Assembly (NCBI RefSeq): GCF_005377625.1 | Contig: NZ_CP040098.1 | Coordinates: 3,027,279-3,091,278 of the forward strand | Direction of reading: 5' to 3' | Source: Desulfoglaeba alkanexedens ALDC | Lineage (GTDB): Bacteria > Desulfobacterota > Syntrophobacteria > Syntrophobacterales > DSM-9756 | DNA length: 64,000 nucleotides | In this document: positions 24,880 to 32,398 of the stretch, piece by piece | Numbering within the stretch: the stretch's first letter is position 1 | Layout of the letters: each line of letters begins with the position of its first letter | Program-made: the position numbers and the translations under genes | The notes under the pieces: generated by a model | What the model was told of the DNA's origin: nothing | The model's input: only the letters and a program-made list of their open reading frames with translations | Database searches by the model: none

Positions 24880-26370
24880 TCAAGGAGTTGGACGTCGGTT
24901 TTCCTGCAGCACGTATCGGGACGCACGCCCCTTGCCGATGCGTTCCAAGACACCGAGGTCCACCATTTCGTTGAGCTCCCGCAGCGCCTGGCGCTCGGAA
25001 ATATCGTTCAGCTGGGAATAGTCGCGGTTGGTGACGGAGCCCAGGCTGCGCACCAGTTCCAGGGCGCGCAGCTGCCGGTGGCGGTGGGGGGAATGGGGGA
25101 GCCGCCGTGCTAGATCGGATTCTTCGGGCATGGGGGCGATTCCCGGTTCCCGAGGCGAAAGAACAGGCTCGGTGCTGCCGGCTTCCACGGTGGAAGGGCG
25201 GGGACGGCGGATTTCCTGAGGCAGGTCCCTGGGGGTGATCACCTCTTCCGCCGCTAGAATCACGGCTCGTTCGATGGTGTTTTCCAGTTCCCGGATGTTC
25301 CCGGGCCAAGGGTAATCGAGGAGATAGCGGAGCGCTTCCGGGTGGATTCGGAAGTTTTCGCGGCCCGTTTCCCGCGCGTATTTTTTCAGAAAATGGTCGG
25401 CAAGCAGCGGGATGTCCTCGGGGCGTTCCCGGAGTGGGGGCAACGTGATGTGAACCACGTTCAACCGGTAGTAGAGGTCGGAACGGAAACGGCCGGCGGT
25501 GGTTTCAGCTTTGAGGTTTCGGTTGGACGCCGCCACCACGCGAACGTCCACATGGAGTGTCTCGCTTCCGCCCACCCGTTCGAAGGCCATTTCCTGGAGC
25601 GCTCTCAGGAGCTTTACCTGGAGTGAAGGGGACATTTCGCTGATTTCGTCGAGAAAGAGCGTTCCCTGGTGCGCCAGTTCGAACCGGCCCTTGCGGAGCG
25701 CCACCGCTCCGCTGAACGCGCCCCGTTCGTGGCCGAACAGCTCACTTTCCAGCAGGTTTTCCGGGAGAGCTCCGCAGTTGACCGAAATGAAGGAACGGTC
25801 TTTCCGGGGGCTGTTGTAGTGGATGGCGCGGGCGATCAATTCCTTGCCCGTTCCCGATTCCCCGGTGATGAGCACGGTGGCCTTGGTGGGGGCCACCCGC
25901 TCGATGAGGTCGTAGATGCGCTGCATGGGAGCGCTCTTGCCGATGATATTGTCGAAGCGGTACCGTTCCTGGAGGGCTTGGGTGAGGTCGTGGTTGCGGC
26001 GGATCAGGTGGTGGTGTTCGACGGCTTTCCGGACGACGAGCTTCAATTCTTCGTTTTCGAATGGCTTGAGGATGTAATCGTAGGCCCCCTTTTTCATGGC
26101 TTCCACGGCCTTTTCCACGGTGCCGTAAGCCGTCATCATGATCACCGGTAGATCCGGGTCGGCCGCATGCACGTGATCGAGAAAGGTCATGCCGTCCATG
26201 CCGGGCATCTTCATGTCCGTAACCACCGCGTCCACGCTGTGTTCCCGGAGCACTTCCAGGCCTCTCTCGGCGCTTTCCGCCGTGATCACCGAATATCCCT
26301 CGTCCGTCAGAAGGTCATCCAGAACGAGAAGGTAGTTCCTTTCGTCGTCGACGATTAAAATGTTTGCCAT
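24880..26370 (-). CDS. Sigma-54-dependent response regulator with winged-helix C-terminus
   Basis: This is a 496-residue NtrC-type regulator. The receiver domain (1-115) has Asp52 in TDMKMPGMDG as the phosphorylation site. The AAA+ domain (about 140-380) has Walker A GESGTGKE and the sigma-54 contact loop as GAFSGA (usually GAFTGA). The C-terminal ~75 residues (RALELVRSLGSVTNRDYSQL and on through RQALRELNEMVDLGVLERIG) look like a winged helix-turn-helix, not the usual Fis-type domain. It forms an operon with the kinase at 26373, overlapping or abutting it, and probably with rarA upstream. Confidence 0.88.
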   Translation of the reverse strand: MANILIVDDERNYLLVLDDLLTDEGYSVITAESAERGLEVLREHSVDAVVTDMKMPGMDGMTFLDHVHAADPDLPVIMMTAYGTVEKAVEAMKKGAYDYILKPFENEELKLVVRKAVEHHHLIRRNHDLTQALQERYRFDNIIGKSAPMQRIYDLIERVAPTKATVLITGESGTGKELIARAIHYNSPRKDRSFISVNCGALPENLLESELFGHERGAFSGAVALRKGRFELAHQGTLFLDEISEMSPSLQVKLLRALQEMAFERVGGSETLHVDVRVVAASNRNLKAETTAGRFRSDLYYRLNVVHITLPPLRERPEDIPLLADHFLKKYARETGRENFRIHPEALRYLLDYPWPGNIRELENTIERAVILAAEEVITPRDLPQEIRRPRPSTVEAGSTEPVLSPREPGIAPMPEESDLARRLPHSPHRHRQLRALELVRSLGSVTNRDYSQLNDISERQALRELNEMVDLGVLERIGKGRASRYVLQENRRPTP

Positions 26371-26372
26371 GG

Positions 26373-27851
26373 TCACGGTGTCGCCTCGTCTTCGTATCCC
26401 CCGGGATGGGGCCGGCGAAGCGGAAGCCGGAGCACGAAAACGGTTCCCCGGCCGGGTTCGCTTTCCACATCCAGCGTGCCGCAGTGGCTGTCCACGATGG
26501 TTCGAACGATCGCCAGCCCGAGGCCCGTTCCCTTCTCGCGCGTGGTGAAGAAGGGATTGAAGATCTTGTGCCGGATTTCCGGCGTAATACCTGCCCCGGT
26601 GTCCGAAACGCGCACTTCCACCGCAGGCTCCGAACGGCTGTCGGTCATTACGAGCGCCGATTCCAGCCGCAGCACGCCGCCTTCGGGCATGGCCTGCGTA
26701 GCGTTGGAGACCAGGTTCACCAACGCCCGGTAAAGAAGATTCGCATCCGCTTCCAGTTTATACTGCCCCGTCTGGTAGGACCTTTCAACCCGGATGCCCC
26801 TTTTCTGGCATTCGGGTTCGAAGACTTCAAGGATGCGGTCGATGATCTCCTCGATCCGGCATACGGCCGGCTCCAGCGTTTTCGGCCTGGCGAAATCTAG
26901 GAATTGCGTCACGATGTTGTTTAGGCGCGTGGCTTCTTCCACTACGATTCCGGCGAGCCTCGACTGGCGCTCGTTTTCGGCCTTGGAAGCCAGGATTTCC
27001 GCGGTGCTCCGGATGATCCCCAAAGGATTTCGGATTTCGTGGGAAACTCCCGCGATCATCTCTCCCAGAGCCGCCAGCCGCTCCGCCTGGTGGAGCTCTT
27101 CCTCCAGCCTCAGGCGCTCGCGGGTCCTGGCCGTCAGGATCACTTCGGCGCGCCGCCCGATGATGAGAAGCGCAGCAAACAGCAGGCTCACGAAAATGAG
27201 GACGCTCGAAACGATGATCACCTGGAAGCGATGGATGGTCTCGTAATCGGAGGAGATGTCCTGGATGATTTCGAAAACCCCCAGAACCCTTCCCCGTTTC
27301 CAGCTCATGGGCCGTTCCTCCCACATGGGAAGATACGTCTTGAGTTGCCAGGCTTCGTTGCGCCACGCAAAGCCCAGGAACGTGGTCTCGGGCCCCTCCA
27401 AGATGGACACTGACTCTCCGCGAAGCGCTCTGTGAAAGTGCTCGCCCAGTTCCATCTTCTTACCCAACTGATCCGGACTGGTGCTGTAGGTCAGAACCTG
27501 CTCGGGATCGTAGATGTTCACCCGTTGGACGGCGAAACCGCGGATTGCGTTTTGCACCACCCGATGCAGGCGTGAGTACTGATGCTCGCGGCTGAGCCGT
27601 ATTTCACCCTCGGCCATAAGCGTCGGCAGCGTGAATTCGAAGAATACCTGGTGATTGAGGTTTTCCGCCACCAGCAGGGCGTATTGTTCGCTCTTCTTGA
27701 GCAGGATCGCCCGCGCCCGGTTAGACAAGAACCAGGACAGAAAAAAGGTCCCCACCAGAAACACGATGAGGCTCGAAACGGAAAGGTACTTCACCAGCCG
27801 GAAGCGCTTGATGGGTTCTGCCGAAAGGTTGCTCCGGGGCGGTTTCGACAC
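26373..27851 (-). CDS. Membrane sensor histidine kinase
   Basis: The kinase has two membrane helices (one near the N-terminus, VKYLSVSSLIVFLVGTFFLS, the other around residues 205-230) bordering a periplasmic sensor region. Then come the H-box GVSHEIRNPLGIIRSTAEIL and an HATPase domain with NLVSNATQAMP, DTGAGI and GTGLGLAIVRTIV. It is the cognate partner of the sigma-54 regulator gene that follows. The start is uncertain: I use GTG 27851 (492 residues), although the frame is open much further and overlaps rarA. Confidence 0.85.
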   Translation of the reverse strand: MSKPPRSNLSAEPIKRFRLVKYLSVSSLIVFLVGTFFLSWFLSNRARAILLKKSEQYALLVAENLNHQVFFEFTLPTLMAEGEIRLSREHQYSRLHRVVQNAIRGFAVQRVNIYDPEQVLTYSTSPDQLGKKMELGEHFHRALRGESVSILEGPETTFLGFAWRNEAWQLKTYLPMWEERPMSWKRGRVLGVFEIIQDISSDYETIHRFQVIIVSSVLIFVSLLFAALLIIGRRAEVILTARTRERLRLEEELHQAERLAALGEMIAGVSHEIRNPLGIIRSTAEILASKAENERQSRLAGIVVEEATRLNNIVTQFLDFARPKTLEPAVCRIEEIIDRILEVFEPECQKRGIRVERSYQTGQYKLEADANLLYRALVNLVSNATQAMPEGGVLRLESALVMTDSRSEPAVEVRVSDTGAGITPEIRHKIFNPFFTTREKGTGLGLAIVRTIVDSHCGTLDVESEPGRGTVFVLRLPLRRPHPGGYEDEATP

Positions 27852-27954
27852 GTCCACGGGCCTGGTGAGCGGGCCTTTCCAAGCGTCTCCCGGGGCTTCG
27901 CGGGCGGTCTCCTCCCGGAGCGATCCGGCACCCGACTTCCAGGGATGCGGCGGT

Positions 27955-29349
27955 TCAGCTTTCGACAGGCTGGTCTTCAATATGGTCTCGTGCAGTCTGC
28001 TTACGGTTTCCGCCTCCTCGGACGATGCGCCGGCGCTTTTCCAGGAGTTCCCGCCACTTGCCTTCCCAGCCCCAGGGCTTGGGGGTATAGAACACTTCGT
28101 TGCCGACCGGTTCCGGAAGGTAGCGTTCCGGCACCCAGCCTTCCGGGCTGTCGTGAGGATACTGATAGTCGCGCGCGTAGCCAAGCCTTTTCATGAGCGA
28201 CGTCGGGGCGTTACGGAGGTGAAACGGCACGGGAACGGCGCCGGTGCGGCGGGCGGTGTCGCGAGCCGCCTTGTAGGCCGTGTAGAGGCTGTTGCTTTTG
28301 GGTGCCAGCGCAACGTAGACGACGGCCTGGGCGAGGGCCAGGTCGCCTTCCGGGCTTCCAAGGAACTGATAGGCCTGCTGAGCGCTCAGAGCCTGCACCA
28401 GGGCGAAAGGATCGGCAAGCCCCACGTCTTCGGAGGCCGCCCGCACGATGCGCCGCGCGATGTACATGGGATCTTCGCCGGCTTCCAGCATGCGCGCCAG
28501 CCAGTAAAGCCCGGCGTCCGGGTCGCTCCCGCGGAGGCTCTTGTGGAGCGCGGAAATCAGGTTGAAATGTTCTTCACCGGCCTTGTCGTAATGGACCGCT
28601 GAACGCTGAAGGGCTTCCCGCATCGCGTCTCCGTCCACCCGACGCACGCCGCCGCTGTCCGGGGGCGTGGTGAGCACGGCCAGTTCCAGCGCATTGAGGG
28701 CCACCCTCGCATCCCCCCCGCTTCCTTCCAGGAGCAGCGCCCAGGCGTTATCATCCATTTCCGCCGGAAAATCGCCTAGGCCGCGTTCCCTGTCTTCCAA
28801 GGTGCGCCGGACGATGGCACGCAATTCTTCCGGTGCCAGGGGTTCCAAAACGAGCACCCGGCTCCGGGATAGGAGCGGCCGGATGATTTCGAAGGATGGG
28901 TTTTCCGTGGTGGCACCGAGCAGCGTCACCGTTCCCTTTTCCACGTGGGGTAGGAGCGCGTCCTGCTGCGCCTTGTTCAGCCGGTGGATTTCGTCCATGA
29001 AAAGCCACGTGCGCTTGCGCGACCGGCTCCAGGCTGCGAGCGCTTCGTCCACCGCGGCTCGGATTTCCCGCGTTCCCGCCGTGACGGCGGACAGGGAAAC
29101 GAGATTGGCGTCCCCCCGGCGGGCGATGAGGCGCGCCAGCGTAGTCTTACCGCACCCCGGAGGGCCCCAGAAAATGAGCGATTGGAACGGACCCTCATGG
29201 ATGAGGCGATGCAGGATCTTTCCTTCCCCGGTGAGATGGGACTGCCCGACGAATTCGTCAAGGCTGCGGGGCCGCATCCGCTCCGCAAGCGGAGCGAAGG
29301 CGGGGTGCGTAGAGTCGCCGTTTCGAAAGAGATTCAGTTGATCCGACAT
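27955..29349 (-). CDS. rarA: Replication-associated recombination protein A (MgsA)
   Basis: This 464-residue AAA+ clamp-loader-like ATPase acts at stalled replication forks. It begins with PLAERMRPRSLDEFVGQSHL, then has Walker A GPPGCGKTTLARLIA, Walker B FMDEIHRLNKAQQDALL and the sensor GATTENPSFEI. The C-terminal tetramerisation domain (GLYWLARMLEAGEDPMYIAR) is complete. It is the first gene of the rarA-kinase-regulator run on the minus strand. Confidence 0.94.
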   Translation of the reverse strand: MSDQLNLFRNGDSTHPAFAPLAERMRPRSLDEFVGQSHLTGEGKILHRLIHEGPFQSLIFWGPPGCGKTTLARLIARRGDANLVSLSAVTAGTREIRAAVDEALAAWSRSRKRTWLFMDEIHRLNKAQQDALLPHVEKGTVTLLGATTENPSFEIIRPLLSRSRVLVLEPLAPEELRAIVRRTLEDRERGLGDFPAEMDDNAWALLLEGSGGDARVALNALELAVLTTPPDSGGVRRVDGDAMREALQRSAVHYDKAGEEHFNLISALHKSLRGSDPDAGLYWLARMLEAGEDPMYIARRIVRAASEDVGLADPFALVQALSAQQAYQFLGSPEGDLALAQAVVYVALAPKSNSLYTAYKAARDTARRTGAVPVPFHLRNAPTSLMKRLGYARDYQYPHDSPEGWVPERYLPEPVGNEVFYTPKPWGWEGKWRELLEKRRRIVRGGGNRKQTARDHIEDQPVES

Positions 29350-29550
29350 GATCCGTCACCTCTGAGCCCGGCGCCGCGGCAGGCGGGAGTCCACCGCCCG
29401 CTCACAACAGAAGCGCCGGTGGATACGGAGGGCCTCCCGTTCACCCGACAGAAGCGCCGCGTGCTCCGTACCGAAATGATCCGGGTCGCTCCTAACCGAT
29501 TGAAACTCTAATAACATAAAATTGGGTTTCCATGGACACGTTGGACACGT

Positions 29551-30552
29551 TCAATGCCGGTCGCGGATCCCCTCCTCTGGGAAGAGATCGCGGACCGCGG
29601 GAATCGCTCCACGGCCTTCAGCCCTTCGGACGCCGCGCAGGATCGCTTCCGCCGCGGCCTGGGCCGCCAGAGAACCCACAACCGTCACCTCCACCCCGGT
29701 CAGATCACCGCAGCTCAACGCAAAGACCGCGTCCCCGTCGTAAAGCGTGTGTGACGGGCTGACCGTTCGTGCCAGTCCGTCCTGGGCCATCTGAGCCACC
29801 TTGGTGAGTTCGGTCTTCGTGAAGGCCACGTTGGTCGCCACCACACCCACTACCGTGTTTTCCCCGGCGGAGAAGCCTCTCAGGCGCTTGAAGCGTCTGA
29901 TTTCCGCATCGGTGCCGACCAGGCGGGACCCTTCGGCGCTGTCCCGACAGCCGGCGATCGGCCGCCCGCTCAACGGATCCACCACGTCCCCGAAGGCGTT
30001 CACCACCATCAGGGCCCCCACCTTCACGCCCGTCGGCACCTCGATCAAGGCGCAGCCCAGCCCGCTTTTCATGCTTCGATCCAGCCCGTGAAGCTTTCCA
30101 ACCGTGGCGCCGGCTCCGGCCCCCACGCAACCTTCCGCCACCGGGCCGTCGGAGGCGTTCTCGCACGCCTGCCGGCCCAGGTCCGCGTCGGGATGGGGGC
30201 CGCCGGCATTCACCCCTAGGTCGAAAATCACGGCACCGGCCACGATGGGGATGATGCCGTAGGCACTGTCGAAGCCGATGGCCCGCTCTTTCAAAAATCG
30301 GCGGACCCCGTCCGCCACGGAAAGCCCGAAAGCGCTTCCGCCGGTGAAGAAAAGCCCGTGGATCCGGTCTACCAGGTTGATCGGTTGAAGGCTGTCCGTT
30401 CCATAAGTACCCGGGGCCCCGCCGCGGACGTCAACACCCGCTATGGCGCCGCCGCGGGAAAGGATCACGGTGCAGCCCGTCCTGGCACCGGGGTGCTCGG
30501 CATGACCAACCATTAGGTTGCCGACGGCGGTGAGCGTGTCGTTTCCAATCAT
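29551..30552 (-). CDS. P1/DmpA-type (S58) aminopeptidase-like protein
   Basis: This 333-residue protein resembles the P1/DmpA family of N-terminal-nucleophile amidases and aminopeptidases. Conserved stretches include GHAEHPGARTGCTVIL, TGGSAFGLSVADGV, GVGAGAGATVGK (here CVGAGAGATVGK), VGALMVVNAFGDVVDPLSG and NTVVGVVATN. I could not identify the self-cleaving Gly-Ser site with confidence, so it may be unprocessed. ATG 30552 has GGAGGAG upstream; a longer frame starts at 30600. Confidence 0.85.
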   Translation of the reverse strand: MIGNDTLTAVGNLMVGHAEHPGARTGCTVILSRGGAIAGVDVRGGAPGTYGTDSLQPINLVDRIHGLFFTGGSAFGLSVADGVRRFLKERAIGFDSAYGIIPIVAGAVIFDLGVNAGGPHPDADLGRQACENASDGPVAEGCVGAGAGATVGKLHGLDRSMKSGLGCALIEVPTGVKVGALMVVNAFGDVVDPLSGRPIAGCRDSAEGSRLVGTDAEIRRFKRLRGFSAGENTVVGVVATNVAFTKTELTKVAQMAQDGLARTVSPSHTLYDGDAVFALSCGDLTGVEVTVVGSLAAQAAAEAILRGVRRAEGRGAIPAVRDLFPEEGIRDRH

Positions 30553-30712
30553 CCTGCTCCTCCCTCTAAGAGCGTGTCCAACAGTGAAAATAACCCCCAT
30601 GACCCCGTGGGGTCACAACGAAACATGAAAATATTGTGAATTGTGGGTTCGACCACGAATATAAAAAGTTTGGTAGCGTACAAAATAATAGACTTAATAT
30701 TTGATGCCAAAT

Positions 30713-30990
30713 TCTATTTCCCCTCCCCTTGTGGGAGGGGATTAAGGGGAGGGGAATGTAACTGATTGACATACATTAATTTTATCACCCTCACCCCAAC
30801 CCTCTCCCATCAAGGGAGAGGGGGACTTTCCCCTCGTTCCCAAGCTCCAGCTTGGGAACGGCCTCATGGGAATCGAAGCTGGAGCTTCTGCACAGTTGTG
30901 TTCCCAAGCTGGAGCTTGGGAACAAGAAGAAGAAGCTGGAGCTTGGGAACAAGAAGAAGAAGCTGGAGCTTGGGAACAAGAAGAAGACTC
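30713..30990. repeat. Composite palindromic repeat with a 27-bp tandem array
   Basis: The left part (30713-30830) is an inverted copy of the block at about 38685-38800, built on CCTCCCCTTGTGGGAGGGG and CTCTCCCATCAAGGGAGAG hairpins. The right part has GTTCCCAAGCTCCAGCTTGG palindromes and then three tandem 27-bp units (AAGCTGGAGCTTGGGAAC plus AAGAAGAAG) at 30906-30986. There are no spacers, so it is not CRISPR. No gene is visible between 30553 and 31007. Confidence 0.75.
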
Positions 30991-31007
30991 CTTCCGTTCC
31001 AGCCGGT

Positions 31008-31853
31008 TCAATCGCCGCACTTGTTGAAAACGCGGGCCAGCAGCCGAAGGTGTCCCTTTTCCTGTTCGGCGAGCGCGAGGAAGGCCCGCTGCGCTTCGGG
31101 ATCCCGCAGTTCGGCGGCGAGGTTCCGGTAGAGATCATAAGCTTTGGATTCGATATCCAGCGCCAGTTCGGCAAAGGCGCTGCAACGATTCAGTGGAAGC
31201 GTCTCCAGCCGCTTCAATGCTTCCTCCAGAGGTTCGCCGCCCTCCAGCAGCTCGCCCGAAAGGACATCGAAGTATGCGTCGAAAGGCGGCCACGAGCGGT
31301 CGCCCGAGGCCTTCTTCAGGTACTCGAAAGCCACGCGTGCGTGCGCTCGTTCCATTCCTGTGAGGGTTTCCGCCGCCCGGGCGAAAGGGGAGTCCGGAAA
31401 TCGGCGGACCACGGCCGCGTAGAACCGCCAGGCTCCCTTTTCCAAGTCGACGGCGTTTTCCAGGATCTCGGCTGGCGTCGCGGCTTTTCGAAACGCCCGG
31501 GTGCGCGGAAACCCCTGCAGCGGTTTTCCGTCCCAGGCCAGATAGCCGCCTTTCAGGTTCGTAACGGCCCTGGGAGAAAGACCGCTGTCGGCGATGAAAG
31601 CAGCCGCGGCGCGGGATCGACCGCCGACGGAGCAGTAAAGGATGACCTCCTTTCGGGGGTCCAGTTCGTGGAGCCGTTGCTCGATCTCGCGGAGCGGGAT
31701 GAGTCTCGCTCCCGGGATGTGCCCGGCTTTGTATTCCTCGGGTTCCCGGACATCCACCAGGACGAAATCCTCTTCCCGCAGACCTCGCAGGTAGCCTTCC
31801 AGTTCGTCGGCGAAAATCGTTTTCACGGAAACGGGTTGCCTCGCGGAATCCAT
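31008..31853 (-). CDS. Rhodanese fused to a ferritin-like (rubrerythrin-type) domain
   Basis: This is a 281-residue fusion. Residues about 10-115 form a rhodanese domain with FVLVDVREPEEYKAGHIPGA and the active-site cysteine loop YCSVGGRSR. Residues about 125-280 are a four-helix ferritin-like domain with Glu/His pairs (DLEKGAWRFY, MERAHARVAFEYL, DIESKAYDLY, EQEKGHLRLL) that can bind a di-iron site. It likely handles sulfane sulfur or peroxide in an anaerobe. GGAGG precedes ATG 31853. It is the last gene of an operon with a cNMP-binding protein and an ABC transporter. Confidence 0.87.
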   Translation of the reverse strand: MDSARQPVSVKTIFADELEGYLRGLREEDFVLVDVREPEEYKAGHIPGARLIPLREIEQRLHELDPRKEVILYCSVGGRSRAAAAFIADSGLSPRAVTNLKGGYLAWDGKPLQGFPRTRAFRKAATPAEILENAVDLEKGAWRFYAAVVRRFPDSPFARAAETLTGMERAHARVAFEYLKKASGDRSWPPFDAYFDVLSGELLEGGEPLEEALKRLETLPLNRCSAFAELALDIESKAYDLYRNLAAELRDPEAQRAFLALAEQEKGHLRLLARVFNKCGD

Positions 31854-31870
31854 GCTTGCCTCCGGCATCC

Positions 31871-32398
31871 TCACGACTGGTACGTGCATTCGTGCACGTG
31901 CTTCTCAAGCAGTCTTTCTTCCATCTGGGCGATCCGCTGGATCATGACCTCCAGGACCTTGATGGAAGTCTCCGGAAATTGAGCCAGGATCTTCCGGAAA
32001 CTCTCCCGATCCAGGGCCACCACCTCCAACTCCGTCACGGCTCTCACAGAAAAAAGCCGCTTGATGTCCGCCAGGAGGGCCAGCCCCCCGAAAAAATCGC
32101 CCTCATGCAGTTCGCTCAGAATATAAGAGTGGTCCTTGTACTCCCGGATGACCTGGGTCCTGCCGCGGGCGATGATGTAGCCTCGGTCGTCCTTGTCCCC
32201 CTGGTGGAAGAGAAATTCGCCCGCGCGGTAGCGGTAGCGTTTGCAGAGGAAGGCGTAGAGCTTGAGTCGTTCCAAGGGAAGGCCGGAAAAGGCCGGAGTG
32301 TTTCGGAGAATCGCCAGGTTGGCTTCCAGTTCGCAACGGTAGTCGCCCTTGCCTCCCTGCGGAAAGTCGCACAGTCTCTCATCCGTGGACGAGTTCAT
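31871..32398 (-). CDS. Cyclic nucleotide-binding domain protein
   Basis: This is a 175-residue protein. Residues about 30-150 form a cNMP-binding beta-roll (LFHQGDKDDRGYIIARGRTQVI, LHEGDFFGGLALL), followed by a helix rich in charged residues (LEVMIQRIAQMEERLLE). There is no DNA-binding domain, so it is not a CRP-type regulator. Its ATG overlaps the 3' end of the ABC transporter gene by 20 bases and its stop lies 17 bases before the rhodanese fusion, so it probably regulates or senses for those partners. Confidence 0.85.
   Translation of the reverse strand: MNSSTDERLCDFPQGGKGDYRCELEANLAILRNTPAFSGLPLERLKLYAFLCKRYRYRAGEFLFHQGDKDDRGYIIARGRTQVIREYKDHSYILSELHEGDFFGGLALLADIKRLFSVRAVTELEVVALDRESFRKILAQFPETSIKVLEVMIQRIAQMEERLLEKHVHECTYQS

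Noticed and set aside
23215-25113. Plus-strand frame of 632 codons
   Set aside because: Antisense to the carboxyltransferase and the start of the regulator gene; no motifs.
30906-30986. Possible CRISPR array
   Set aside because: The three 27-bp units are directly contiguous with no variable spacers and no cas genes are nearby.
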